Shown here: positions 42,046-50,712 of the stretch, one piece after another
How positions within the stretch are numbered: the stretch's first letter is position 1
Layout of the letters: each line of letters opens with the position of its first letter
NCBI GenBank assembly: GCA_036625225.1
Contig: JAZKUF010000001.1
Span: 682,001-746,000, forward strand
Source of the DNA: Accumulibacter jenkinsii
GTDB taxonomy: Bacteria; Pseudomonadota; Gammaproteobacteria; Burkholderiales; Rhodocyclaceae
Length of the DNA stretch: 64,000 nt
Direction of reading: 5' to 3'
Notes under the pieces: generated by a model
What the model was told of the DNA's origin: nothing
Seen by the model: the letters and a program-made list of their open reading frames with translations, nothing else
Database searches by the model: none
Translations under genes and position numbers: made by a program

Positions 42046-45000
42046 ATGAGCGACGCCAATTCCCAACTCCTACGCCAGCGGCTGCGTCACTATCACTATC
42101 TCGACGAGGCGCAGGTGGTCGAGGAACTGATCGCGCTGGCGCGCTTTACCCCTGCCGAAAAGAAGGGCATCGACGAGCGCGCGACGCCGCTGATCCAGGC
42201 GGTACGTGACAGCCGTCAGAACGCAGGCGGCATTGACGCTTTCCTCGCGACCTATGATCTCTCGTCGCGCGAGGGGGTGGTATTGATGTGTCTCGCCGAA
42301 GCGCTGCTGCGCATCCCCGATTCGGCAACGGTCGATCGCCTGATTCGCGACAAGATCGGCAACACCGAGTGGGAAAGGCGACTCGGCGCCTCGCACAGCA
42401 CCTTTGTCAACGCCGGCACCTGGGCGCTGATGCTCACCGGACGCATCGTCAACCTCGACAACGACGACCTCAACCTCGGCGGAACCTTGAAACGCCTGGT
42501 CGCACGCGCCGGCGAACCGGTGATCCGGCAGGCGGTGATCACCGCCATGCGCATTCTCGGCAAGCAGTTCGTCATGGGGCGCAACATTCACGAAGCGATC
42601 GACCGCGCGCGCAGCGCCGAAAAGGCAGGTTACCGCCACTCCTACGACATGCTCGGCGAATCGGCGCGCAGCGGCGCCGACGCGCTGCGCTACTTCGAGT
42701 CCTACCGCGCCGCGATCCGGGCGATCGGCGACGCCGCCGCCGGTCGCCCGGCGTTCGAGGCGCCGTCGATCTCGATCAAGCTCTCGGCCCTGCACCCGCG
42801 CTATGAGGTTGCCAACGAAGATCGTGTGCGCCACGAACTGCTGCCCGTGGTCAAGGCGCTGGCGGTCCGGGCCAAGGCGCGCAACGTTGGCTTCACCATC
42901 GACGCCGAGGAAGCCGACCGCCTCGAAATGTCGCTCGACCTCGTCGAAGCGCTCGCCGTCGATTCCGAACTGGCCGGCTGGGACGGTCTCGGCCTCGCCG
43001 TCCAGGCTTACCAGAAGCGCGCCCTGCCGACCCTCGACTGGCTTGCCGACCTCGCGCACCGCGCCCAGCGGCGGCTGATGGTTCGCCTGTGCAAAGGCGC
43101 TTACTGGGATGCCGAAATCAAGCTCGCGCAGGAGCGTGGGCTCGGCGACTATCCCGTGTTCACCCGCAAGGCGTCGAGCGACCTCTCCTACCTCGCCTGC
43201 GCCCGCCGCCTGTTCGCCGATCCGCAGGCCTTCTACCCGGCGTTTGCGACGCACAATGCACACACCCTGGCGGCGGTCGCCGAAATCGCGGTGAGCGCCG
43301 GCGGCAGCGACGAATGGGAATACCAGCGCCTGCACGGCATGGGCGAAGAGATGTACGACCAGGTCGTCAGCGCTGACCAGTGGGGCCGCGCCTGCCGGGT
43401 ATACGCACCCGTCGGCAGCCATGAGGATCTGCTCGCCTACCTCGTCCGCCGGCTGCTCGAAAACGGCGCCAACTCGTCATTCGTCAATCGGATCGCCGAC
43501 GCCAGCCTGCCGATCGCCGCGCTGATCGCCGACCCGGTCGAAAAAGTGGCCGCGCTATCGATCAAACGCCAGCCGCGCATCCCGCTGCCACGCGACCTCT
43601 TCGGCGCCGAGCGCGCCAACAGTGAAGGACTCGACATGAACGACAAACCGACGCTCGAAGACCTGCGCAGCGCCATCGAACAAAGCACCCGCGTCAGCTA
43701 TGTCGCGGCACCGCTGATCGGCGGCAAGCCGGTGAGCGGCCCCGGCAAACCGGTCCTTTCGCCCGCCGACCGACGCCAGGTCGTGGGCCAGGTGATCGAA
43801 GCCGCGGAGGCCGACGTCAGCGCCGCCCTGGCGAGCGCGGCAGCGGCTTTCCCGGCCTGGGAAGCGACCCCCGCGAGCACGCGCGCAGCGGCGCTGGAGC
43901 GTGCCGCCGGGCTGATGCAGGGTCGCCTGCCCGAACTGGTCGCGCTGATCGTCCGCGAAGGCGGCCGCACGCAGGCCGACGCGATCTCCGAAGTCCGCGA
44001 AGCAATCGACTTCTGTCGCTACTATGCGGCGCAGGCCAGGGAAAAGTTTTCGCAGCCGATCCTCCTGCCCGGCCCGACCGGCGAGCGCAACAGCCTGTCG
44101 CTACACGGCCGCGGCGTCTTCGTCTGCATCAGTCCATGGAATTTCCCGCTGGCGATCTTTGTCGGGCAGGTCGCCGCGGCGCTCGCCGCCGGCAATACGG
44201 TCGTCGCCAAGCCAGCCGAACAGACGCCGCTGGTCGCCGCGCTCGCGGTCGAGTTCCTGCACAGCGCCGGCATCCCGGGAGATGCCCTCGCCTTCCTGCC
44301 CGGCGACGGCCGCATCGGCGCGGCGCTGGTGGCCGCTCGCGAATGTGCCGGCGTGGCTTTCACCGGGTCGACCGAGGTGGCGCGCCTCATCGCCCAGACG
44401 CTGGCCGGCAAGGCGGGCCCGCTGGTACCGCTGATCGCCGAAACCGGTGGTCAGAACACCCTGATCGCCGATTCATCGGCGCTGCCCGAGCAGATCGTCC
44501 GCGATGTCATCGCCTCGGCCTTCAACTCGGCCGGCCAGCGCTGCTCGGCGCTGCGCGTCCTGTTCGTCCAGACCGACATCGCCAACCGGGTCAATGAAAT
44601 GCTCGCCGGCGCCATGCAGGAGCTGCGCATCGGCAACCCCGCCGAGCTTGCCACCGATGTCGGCCCGGTCATCGACGAGGCTGCCCGGGCGGTGCTCGAG
44701 GCCCACTGCCGCTGGCTCGACAGTTTTGCGATGCCGATCCATGCCTGCGCACTCGACGACGAAGCAACCCGCCACGGCACCTTCTTCGCACCGCGCGCCT
44801 ACGAGATCGACAGCATCGCGCGCCTCTCCGGGGAAGTCTTCGGTCCCATCCTGCACGTCGTCCGCTGGCCTGCCGACGAGCTCGACCAGGTCTGCGCGGC
44901 GATCGCCAATACCGGTTACGGCCTGACGCTCGGCATCCACAGCCGCATCGACGAAACCATCAAGCGCATCACCGACCGCCTGCACGTCGGTAACACCTAC

Positions 45001-45189
45001 GTGAACCGCAACCTCATCGGTGCCGTCGTCGGGGTGCAGCCGTTCGGCGGCGAAGGGCTCTCGGGAACCGGTCCGAAAGCCGGCGGACCACACTATCTCT
45101 ACCGCTTCGCCAGCGAACGAACGCTTTCGGTCGATACCACCGCGGCCGGCGGCAACGCCGGACTGATGGCGCTCGACGAAGCCGAGTGA
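42046..45189 (+). CDS. putA: Bifunctional proline dehydrogenase / glutamate-semialdehyde dehydrogenase
   Basis: This 1047-residue enzyme oxidises proline to glutamate in two steps. The N-terminal half (to about 500) is the FAD-dependent proline dehydrogenase TIM barrel: SIKLSALHPRYEVANEDRV, TIDAEEADRLEMSLDLVEAL, LAVQAYQKRALP and RLVKGAYWD-like MVRLCKGAYWDAEIK are visible. The C-terminal half (about 540-1030) is an aldehyde dehydrogenase with NFPLAIFVGQVAAALAAGNT, the catalytic Glu in AETGGQNTLI and catalytic Cys in NSAGQRCSALRVL. The ribbon-helix-helix DNA-binding domain found at the start of enteric PutA is absent, so it cannot repress its own gene. The nearby GntR protein may do that instead. 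Confidence 0.94.
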   Translation: MSDANSQLLRQRLRHYHYLDEAQVVEELIALARFTPAEKKGIDERATPLIQAVRDSRQNAGGIDAFLATYDLSSREGVVLMCLAEALLRIPDSATVDRLIRDKIGNTEWERRLGASHSTFVNAGTWALMLTGRIVNLDNDDLNLGGTLKRLVARAGEPVIRQAVITAMRILGKQFVMGRNIHEAIDRARSAEKAGYRHSYDMLGESARSGADALRYFESYRAAIRAIGDAAAGRPAFEAPSISIKLSALHPRYEVANEDRVRHELLPVVKALAVRAKARNVGFTIDAEEADRLEMSLDLVEALAVDSELAGWDGLGLAVQAYQKRALPTLDWLADLAHRAQRRLMVRLCKGAYWDAEIKLAQERGLGDYPVFTRKASSDLSYLACARRLFADPQAFYPAFATHNAHTLAAVAEIAVSAGGSDEWEYQRLHGMGEEMYDQVVSADQWGRACRVYAPVGSHEDLLAYLVRRLLENGANSSFVNRIADASLPIAALIADPVEKVAALSIKRQPRIPLPRDLFGAERANSEGLDMNDKPTLEDLRSAIEQSTRVSYVAAPLIGGKPVSGPGKPVLSPADRRQVVGQVIEAAEADVSAALASAAAAFPAWEATPASTRAAALERAAGLMQGRLPELVALIVREGGRTQADAISEVREAIDFCRYYAAQAREKFSQPILLPGPTGERNSLSLHGRGVFVCISPWNFPLAIFVGQVAAALAAGNTVVAKPAEQTPLVAALAVEFLHSAGIPGDALAFLPGDGRIGAALVAARECAGVAFTGSTEVARLIAQTLAGKAGPLVPLIAETGGQNTLIADSSALPEQIVRDVIASAFNSAGQRCSALRVLFVQTDIANRVNEMLAGAMQELRIGNPAELATDVGPVIDEAARAVLEAHCRWLDSFAMPIHACALDDEATRHGTFFAPRAYEIDSIARLSGEVFGPILHVVRWPADELDQVCAAIANTGYGLTLGIHSRIDETIKRITDRLHVGNTYVNRNLIGAVVGVQPFGGEGLSGTGPKAGGPHYLYRFASERTLSVDTTAAGGNAGLMALDEAE

Positions 45190-45306
45190 CCCGCCAGAGA
45201 CGGACCTGATCCTTTGCCGGGCCTCCCGTCGCATCCGGAGCGTCGTCAGGGGCCGGCACGGCTTTCCCCGTTCACCCCAGGCACGCCATCGAACTGCCCC
45301 AGGCCG

Positions 45307-45312
45307 TATAAT
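45307..45312 (+). promoter_or_regulatory. Consensus -10 box TATAAT before psd
   Basis: TATAAT lies 28 bases before the psd GTG. No good -35 hexamer is found at 16-18 bases upstream, so this is a partial promoter call. Confidence 0.35.
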
Positions 45313-45339
45313 CGCCCCTCATTCCTCGCAGGCTCAATC

Positions 45340-46296
45340 GTGTCCGATCGTCTCGCCGTACTGCTCCAATACCTCATTCCGAAACAGGCACTGACGACAC
45401 TGGCCGGCAAACTGGCCGAAAGCGAGGTCGGCAGCCTCACCACCCGGGTCATTCGCTGGTTTGTTCGCCGCTACGAGGTCGACCTCAGCGAAGCGGTCGA
45501 TGCCAACCCGGTCAGCTATCGCAGCTTCAACGAGTTTTTCACCCGCCCGCTGCGCGCCGGTGTGCGGCCGCTCGCCGACGCCGACCTGGTTTGCCCGGTA
45601 GACGGCGCCATCAGTCAGTTCGGCGCCATCGACCGCGATCAGATCTTCCAGGCCAAGGGCCACCACTACTCGACGACCGCGCTGGTCGGCGGCGATCGCG
45701 CGCTCGCGAAGCACTTCGAACACGGCAGCTTTGCCACCCTCTATCTGAGCCCGCGCGACTATCACCGCATTCACATGCCGGTCGACGGCCGGCTGACGCG
45801 CATGATCCATGTTCCCGGCGCGCTCTTCTCGGTCAATCCGGCGACCGCGCGCGGCGTACCCGGTCTCTTTGCCCGCAACGAACGGGTGGTCTGTGTCTTC
45901 GAAACCGATTTCGGCCCCTTCGTCCTCGTCCTGGTCGGCGCGACCATCGTCGGCAGCATGGCCACCGTCTGGCATGGCACGGTGAATCCGCCGCGCAGCG
46001 GCGAGCTTCGCGAATGGTATTACGACGAAGCGCCGATCGTCCTCAGGAAGGGCGATGAAATGGGCCGCTTCCTGCTCGGGTCGACGGTGGTCATGCTCTT
46101 CCCGCAGGACACCCTGGTTTTCAATCCCGCCTGGGCGCCGGAACGACCGGTGCGCATGGGCGAAGCGATGGCGCGCGGGGCCGGCCGGCGCGCATCACCG
46201 GCGGTCGCGGCGCACCTTGCCGATTCAGGCGAGGCCCCGGGACCAGGGTCGTCAGGTCGCGGATCGACGGCGAAAGACCCAGGCACTATCGCTTGA
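45340..46296 (+). CDS. psd: Phosphatidylserine decarboxylase proenzyme
   Basis: This 318-residue inner-membrane enzyme makes phosphatidylethanolamine from phosphatidylserine. Self-cleavage occurs at G247-S248 in FLLGSTVVMLFP, generating the pyruvoyl group. The charge-relay Asp is D88 in CPVDGAISQFG and the His H144 in SPRDYHRIHMP. The start is GTG at 45340, matching the family N-terminus (MSDRLAVLLQYLIPKQALT); earlier frames are not conserved. The C-terminal about 40 residues are low complexity and overlap the convergent yaaA 3' end by 45 bases. Length is close to that of the E. coli enzyme (322). Confidence 0.94.
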   Translation: MSDRLAVLLQYLIPKQALTTLAGKLAESEVGSLTTRVIRWFVRRYEVDLSEAVDANPVSYRSFNEFFTRPLRAGVRPLADADLVCPVDGAISQFGAIDRDQIFQAKGHHYSTTALVGGDRALAKHFEHGSFATLYLSPRDYHRIHMPVDGRLTRMIHVPGALFSVNPATARGVPGLFARNERVVCVFETDFGPFVLVLVGATIVGSMATVWHGTVNPPRSGELREWYYDEAPIVLRKGDEMGRFLLGSTVVMLFPQDTLVFNPAWAPERPVRMGEAMARGAGRRASPAVAAHLADSGEAPGPGSSGRGSTAKDPGTIA

Positions 46297-47028
46297 GGAA
46301 GCCTCCACGTAGGCGTAGCCAGCGGCCGCGAAGTCTTTCAGCGCGGCTGCCTCGGTCAGACGATTGACCATCGCGAAGCGAGCCATCAGGCCACGGGCGC
46401 GCTTCGCGTAGAAGCTGATGACCCGGAAGCGGCCGCCGCTCCAGTCTTCGAAGACCGGCCGAATCACCGGCACCGAGAGCTTTTTCGCCTGCACTGCCTT
46501 GAAGTACTCTTCCGACGCGAGATTGATCAGCACTTTCGCCCGCGCCTCGGCCGCCGACGAATTGAGCGCCGTGGTGAGACGTTCCCCCCAGAAGGCATAG
46601 AGATCCGGCCCGCGGGCGTTGGCGAGCCGCGTCCCCATCTCGAGCCGATAGGGCTGCATCAGATCGAGCGGTCGCAGCAGACCATAGAGCCCGGAAAGAA
46701 TGCGCAGATGCGTCTGCGCGAAGGAGAGGTCGGCTGGCGACAGCGAGCGCGCGTCGAGGCCGTCATAGACATCGCCGTTGAAAGCGAGAACGGCCTGCCT
46801 GGCGTTTTCCAGGGTGAAGGGCTGCGCCCACTCACCATAGCGGGTGACGTTGAGCACCGCGAGCTGATCGCTGATCTTCAGCAGGCTCGCGAGTTGCGCC
46901 GGCGACAGCTCGCGCAGGGTTTCGAGCAGGCTCTCCGACTGGTCGAGGAAAGCGGGCTGGCTATGCCTGGCGAGCGTCGGCGGTGTCTGGTAATCGAGGC
47001 TCTTGGCCGGGGAGAGGACGATGATCAT
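46252..47028 (-). CDS. yaaA: Peroxide stress protein YaaA (UPF0246/DUF328)
   Basis: This 258-residue cytoplasmic protein begins MIIVLSPAKSLDYQTPP, the family start, and contains FNGDVYDGLDARSL, HLRILSGLYGLLRPLDLMQPYRLEMGT and the C-terminal NLASEEYFKAVQ. In E. coli YaaA lowers free iron during peroxide stress. The length equals the E. coli protein. I chose 47028 as start; the frame extends 11 codons further without conserved sequence. Its 3' end overlaps psd convergently. Confidence 0.93.
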   Translation of the reverse strand: MIIVLSPAKSLDYQTPPTLARHSQPAFLDQSESLLETLRELSPAQLASLLKISDQLAVLNVTRYGEWAQPFTLENARQAVLAFNGDVYDGLDARSLSPADLSFAQTHLRILSGLYGLLRPLDLMQPYRLEMGTRLANARGPDLYAFWGERLTTALNSSAAEARAKVLINLASEEYFKAVQAKKLSVPVIRPVFEDWSGGRFRVISFYAKRARGLMARFAMVNRLTEAAALKDFAAAGYAYVEASSSDSAWVFRRRSAT

Positions 47029-47180
47029 CTGCGGGTTCCAGTCGACCGGCAATCCGGACACGATAGTTTGTTAAGATTCCACCATTGTAAGGGAGGACAA
47101 TCGACGGCAAGGTCTTGCGCGCACCCGTCGCTCGTCTTCTGAGATGAAGCCACCTTCAACCGAGCGAAAAGCCGAACCCA

Positions 47181-49223
47181 ATGGAAGAAATTCTCAGCCG
47201 TTTTGCCGATCCGGACGCCGATCCGGGGTTTCTGCTCGCCCTGCTGGTGGACGAAATCCGGCCCGCCCGCGGCGACGATTGCGAGACCGCGCGACGCAAT
47301 CTACAGGCGCTATGCTACATCCTGAGCACCCGTCCCGAGTTGCGGGCAGCTTTGCGCACGGCCTTCAGCCGACTGGCGCGCGACTATCGCCACAGCGAGT
47401 TGTACACGGCCACCGGCATTCTGCCCAATACCGGCTTCGTCTCCGAAGCCTGCCGCCGGATCGGCCACAAGCTCCTGCCCGAAGTGCTCGATCCCGGTCT
47501 GTTGCGCACCCTGTTGCGGCGCGTGTTCGACCGACCGAGCGACCGGCAATGGGTGATCGGCGTCGGCGACGATACCTGGTTGAAGCTGATCGACGCCCTG
47601 CGTTTTGCCGAGGATCCGCCGAGCACCACCTTGCCTCAGTCACTGGTCGAACTGCTGCATTCGCTGCGCGTGCTCTCCTACTGGATCGTCGCCTGCGGCA
47701 TGGAACCCGAGTTGCTGCGCCTCGAACCGGCGCTGGAAACCCACGAATCGCCCTTTGTCGCGCAGAACAGGGAGTTGACCGCCTACATCGACTCCTACCC
47801 GGAGCACTGGCGAAAACCGGTGACGCCCGGCACCGACGACGGGCAGCTGCGCGTCCTCTTCAGTCAGTGCCAGGAGGTCATTGAACGGGTTCGCCGCAAT
47901 GCCGCCCGAAACGGCACCAGCATTCGTCTCACCTATCATCTGCAGCGTCTGCGGCAACTCCTGCGACGCAGCGAGCAGCTGCTCGACATCCTCTCGGCGC
48001 TGCAGAAAGACGCGAGTGGCAAAACGGCCTGCCCATCCATCGTCAGCCTGTTCACACAGCTGGTTCGTGACGAGTGCCTGCGCAACAACCTGCTCAAACA
48101 CTGGCGCCAGAACACCGAACTGATTGCCCTGCGGGTAACCGACAACGCCAGTCACCATGGCGAGCATTACATCACGGACAGCGCGCGGGAATACTGGTCG
48201 ATGGCCCGCTCGGCAATGATCGGCGGGGTGATCATCGCCTTCATGGCGTGCCTGAAGATTCTCCTCGCCAAGGTGCAGATGCCGCCCTTGACCGGCGCCC
48301 TCACCTTTTGTCTCAACTATGGTCTCGGCTTCTGCCTGATCCACATCCTGCACGGCACCGTCGCCACCAAGCAGCCGGCAATGACCGCCAACGCGATCGC
48401 CGCAAGCATCAGCCAGGCCGGTGGCAAATTGCGCAACATCGAGGCGCTGACCGAATTGATCGTCCGCACCTGCCGCAGCCAGATCATCGCCATTCTCGGC
48501 AACGTCTGCATCGCCATCCCGCTCGCCGCGCTGATCGCCTTTGCCATCCTCGGTATCAGCGGGGAACACTTCACGAGCGCCGAAAAGTCGCTTCACCTGC
48601 TCGAGGAGCAGAGCCCGATCCAGAGCGGGGCGGTGTTCTACGCCGCGATCGCCGGCGTGTGCCTGTTCATCTCCGGGCTGATCAGCGGCTATTACGACAA
48701 CTATGCCGCCTACAATCGCATCCCCGAACGGATCGAGCAACTCGCCTGGCCTCGCCGACTGTTCGGCGAAAAGAGAATGCAGCGGGTCGCCGCCTACATC
48801 GGCGACAACCTCGGCGCACTTTCCGGCAACCTGTGGTTCGGCTTCCTGCTCGGCGGCACGACGCTCTTCGGCCTGCTGGTCGGACTGCCGATCGACATTC
48901 GCCATGTCGCATTCTCGTCGGCTTTCGTCGGCATCGCCTTTGTCGGGCTCGATTTTTCCCCTGACCTCTGGCTGTTGGGCTGGGCGGCGTTCGGTGTCGT
49001 CATGATCGGTTTCATGAACCTCACGGTCAGCTTTGCCCTGGCACTCAATGTCGCATTGCGTTCGCGACAGGTTTCGGACTCTCAGTGGAAAACCCTGGCG
49101 CGATCGGTTGTCGCGCATCTGCGTCGCCAGCCGCGGGATTTTTTCCTGCCGCCCAAAGCGAGCGAAGGGGTCGCCGGAGTCACCGGACTCGCCAGCCCGT
49201 TTTCCCCGCGTGATGGCGTCTGA
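47181..49223 (+). CDS. Gcr-family membrane protein ('site-specific recombinase')
   Basis: This 680-residue protein matches the family annotated from gonococcal Gcr: a soluble N-terminal half of about 340 residues, then about seven to eight hydrophobic segments in 345-640 (for example MIGGVIIAFMACLKILLA, GVVMIGFMNLTVSFALALNV). Motifs such as LTYHLQRLRQLLRRSEQLLDIL and ALRVTDNASHHGEHYITDSAREYWSMARSA are typical. The 'recombinase' name has weak support: the protein is an integral membrane protein with no recognisable catalytic recombinase site, so its real function is unknown. It stands alone on the plus strand after yaaA. Confidence 0.85.
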   Translation: MEEILSRFADPDADPGFLLALLVDEIRPARGDDCETARRNLQALCYILSTRPELRAALRTAFSRLARDYRHSELYTATGILPNTGFVSEACRRIGHKLLPEVLDPGLLRTLLRRVFDRPSDRQWVIGVGDDTWLKLIDALRFAEDPPSTTLPQSLVELLHSLRVLSYWIVACGMEPELLRLEPALETHESPFVAQNRELTAYIDSYPEHWRKPVTPGTDDGQLRVLFSQCQEVIERVRRNAARNGTSIRLTYHLQRLRQLLRRSEQLLDILSALQKDASGKTACPSIVSLFTQLVRDECLRNNLLKHWRQNTELIALRVTDNASHHGEHYITDSAREYWSMARSAMIGGVIIAFMACLKILLAKVQMPPLTGALTFCLNYGLGFCLIHILHGTVATKQPAMTANAIAASISQAGGKLRNIEALTELIVRTCRSQIIAILGNVCIAIPLAALIAFAILGISGEHFTSAEKSLHLLEEQSPIQSGAVFYAAIAGVCLFISGLISGYYDNYAAYNRIPERIEQLAWPRRLFGEKRMQRVAAYIGDNLGALSGNLWFGFLLGGTTLFGLLVGLPIDIRHVAFSSAFVGIAFVGLDFSPDLWLLGWAAFGVVMIGFMNLTVSFALALNVALRSRQVSDSQWKTLARSVVAHLRRQPRDFFLPPKASEGVAGVTGLASPFSPRDGV

Positions 49224-49363
49224 TGCATCCGCCTTGACCGGCACGCCCGATTTTCCTATCCTGCGTCACAATGTCAGGATTGCCCGAATCGCCCCGGAAT
49301 CTCCGCCGGCAACTCTCCGCCTGCTCACCTTATCGTACCGACACCCATCACCAAGGAATCATC

Positions 49364-49828
49364 ATGACTGAAGAGACGCCCATCCCCAAGAGAACGCCTG
49401 CCACCAGAAAACCGCCAGCCACCGGAACGACGCCGCCACCGGCAGCCGCCAAAGCGCCGGTGGCAAGGAAAACCGCTCCCGCAAGCGCCGAGAAGAAGGC
49501 ACCGGCGAAGAAGGCTGCGCCAGCCCCGATCGCTGCCCTCGACAGCCCGCCGCCGGTCCCTGCCGCCCCGGCGCCAGCCGCTGCCGAAGCGGCAGTCGCA
49601 GCGGTCACGGTCGACCCCATCGCAGCCGAACCCGCTGTGGTCGAACCCGCCGTGGTCGATCCGGCGGTCGCAGTGGCGACGCAAGCAAGCGCCGAGGAAC
49701 GTCAGCACATGCTCGAGGTGGCCGCCTATTTCATCGCTGAACGAGACGGCTTCCAGGGCTCTACGACGCATTACTGGAGCCTTGCCGAGAGCGAGATTGC
49801 CGCTCGACTCGGCGAGACGCCTGCATGA
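49364..49828 (+). CDS. DUF2934-domain protein with Lys/Ala/Pro-rich N-terminus
   Basis: This 154-residue protein has a disordered basic N-terminal region of about 50 residues (KRTPATRKPPATGTT, RKTAPASAEKKAPAKKAAPA) resembling histone-H1-like tails, then PAVVEPAVVDPAV repeats. A C-terminal DUF2934 motif at about 112-150 reads RQHMLEVAAYFIAERDGFQG and HYWSLAESEI. DUF2934 proteins are small, of unknown function, and common in environmental proteobacteria. AAGGAATC precedes the ATG. It lies next to the eCIS locus but is separated by a hairpin. Confidence 0.82.
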   Translation: MTEETPIPKRTPATRKPPATGTTPPPAAAKAPVARKTAPASAEKKAPAKKAAPAPIAALDSPPPVPAAPAPAAAEAAVAAVTVDPIAAEPAVVEPAVVDPAVAVATQASAEERQHMLEVAAYFIAERDGFQGSTTHYWSLAESEIAARLGETPA

Positions 49829-49831
49829 TGC

Positions 49832-49857
49832 CGGCGCGGCCGACGACAGCCGCGCCG
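49832..49857 (+). terminator. GC-rich hairpin after the DUF2934 gene
   Basis: CGGCGCGGC (49832-49840) pairs with GCCGCGCCG (49849-49857) around an eight-base loop, three bases after the stop. There is no T-run. It may separate the DUF2934 gene from the following one. Confidence 0.45.
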
Positions 49858-49880
49858 ACCTCTGACGCCGGGAGCAGACC

Positions 49881-50342
49881 ATGCGCAAACGACTGATCGG
49901 CGGCCCGCCAGCGGCAACGCCGGTCTGGCTCGATCTGGATGATCTGGCGACGGTCGAAATCACTTCCGAGGACCGCCTGCATCCGATCGAATCGGCGCTG
50001 CTGCCCGGCCAGGGATCGGGGTGGCTGGCCACCCTTCCGGGCACCCAGACGATCCGGCTGCTGTTTACGCCACCCCAGGCGATTCGCCGGATCCGCCTCT
50101 CCTTTGTTGAAACCGCCGTGCCACGCACGCAGGAGTATCTGCTGCGCTGGTCGGCGGACGCTGGCCTGTCGTTGCACGAGATCGTCCGCCAGCAATGGAA
50201 CTTCAGCCCACTCGGTGCCACGGCAGAGACCGAGGAGCATGTGGTCGACCTTGCCGCCGTCAATGTGCTGGAATTGATCATCACGCCCGACATCGGCAAC
50301 GAAAACGCTTTCGCTTCGCTGGCCGAACTGCGAATCGCCTGA
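49881..50342 (+). CDS. Hypothetical beta-sandwich protein, discoidin/XRCC1-like, at the eCIS border
   Basis: This 153-residue protein has no enzyme motif. The pattern GTQTIRLLFTPPQAIRRIRL, YLLRWSADAGLSLHEIVRQQ, WNFSPLGATAETEEHVVDL and VNVLELIITPDIGNENAFAS resembles the F5/8-type (discoidin) or XRCC1-N beta-sandwich that binds sugars or other ligands. No signal peptide is visible. GGGAG precedes the ATG. Its position just before the eCIS promoter hints at a fibre, receptor-binding or cargo-linked role, but that is weak inference. Confidence 0.6.
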   Translation: MRKRLIGGPPAATPVWLDLDDLATVEITSEDRLHPIESALLPGQGSGWLATLPGTQTIRLLFTPPQAIRRIRLSFVETAVPRTQEYLLRWSADAGLSLHEIVRQQWNFSPLGATAETEEHVVDLAAVNVLELIITPDIGNENAFASLAELRIA

Positions 50343-50356
50343 AGGGTTGTCGATTC

Positions 50357-50393
50357 ATCCACCTGACCGCTCCCTGGCGCCGGCCAGGTGGAT
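50357..50393. terminator. 9-bp hairpin before the eCIS promoter
   Basis: ATCCACCTG (50357-50365) pairs perfectly with CAGGTGGAT (50385-50393) around a 19-base loop, 15 bases after the preceding stop codon. There is no T-run. It probably insulates the upstream gene from the sheath operon. Confidence 0.45.
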
Positions 50394-50505
50394 TCCTGCC
50401 GGCTCTCGAAGCTCGCCGGCGCTACCCGTGGCCATCAATGCTTTGAATGGACTGTCGCCCCAGTCGCCAAAATTGATGCGCACGAGCTTTCATAAAAAGA
50501 TCCAA

Positions 50506-50534
50506 TTGACGGCCATAGCGGCTCTGGATACATT
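50506..50534 (+). promoter_or_regulatory. Sigma-70 type promoter of the eCIS operon
   Basis: TTGACG (50506-50511) and TACATT (50529-50534) are spaced 17 bases, close to consensus. The region 50480-50580 is unusually AT-rich for this window. The sheath ATG lies about 170 bases after the likely start point, giving a long leader. The rest of the 50343-50712 gap has no gene. Confidence 0.6.
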
Positions 50535-50712
50535 CCGTGAATCGCTAGGCAGTCGACAAATTTTCATTTAAATTATCTACCTGGATTATTTTCCGGGGTC
50601 GTCTGCGACATGGCATGAGGCGGTCAATGACATCGGACGGGTCCGCCGACAGACTCTGATCGGCCGCGCTGCAACGCACTGCAACCATCACCACGTCAGC
50701 GAGGGACACAAC

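Noticed and set aside
47181..49223. Gcr-family protein as part of a mobile element because of its 'site-specific recombinase' name
   Set aside because: It is a membrane protein without recombinase catalytic motifs, and there are no att sites or mobile genes nearby.
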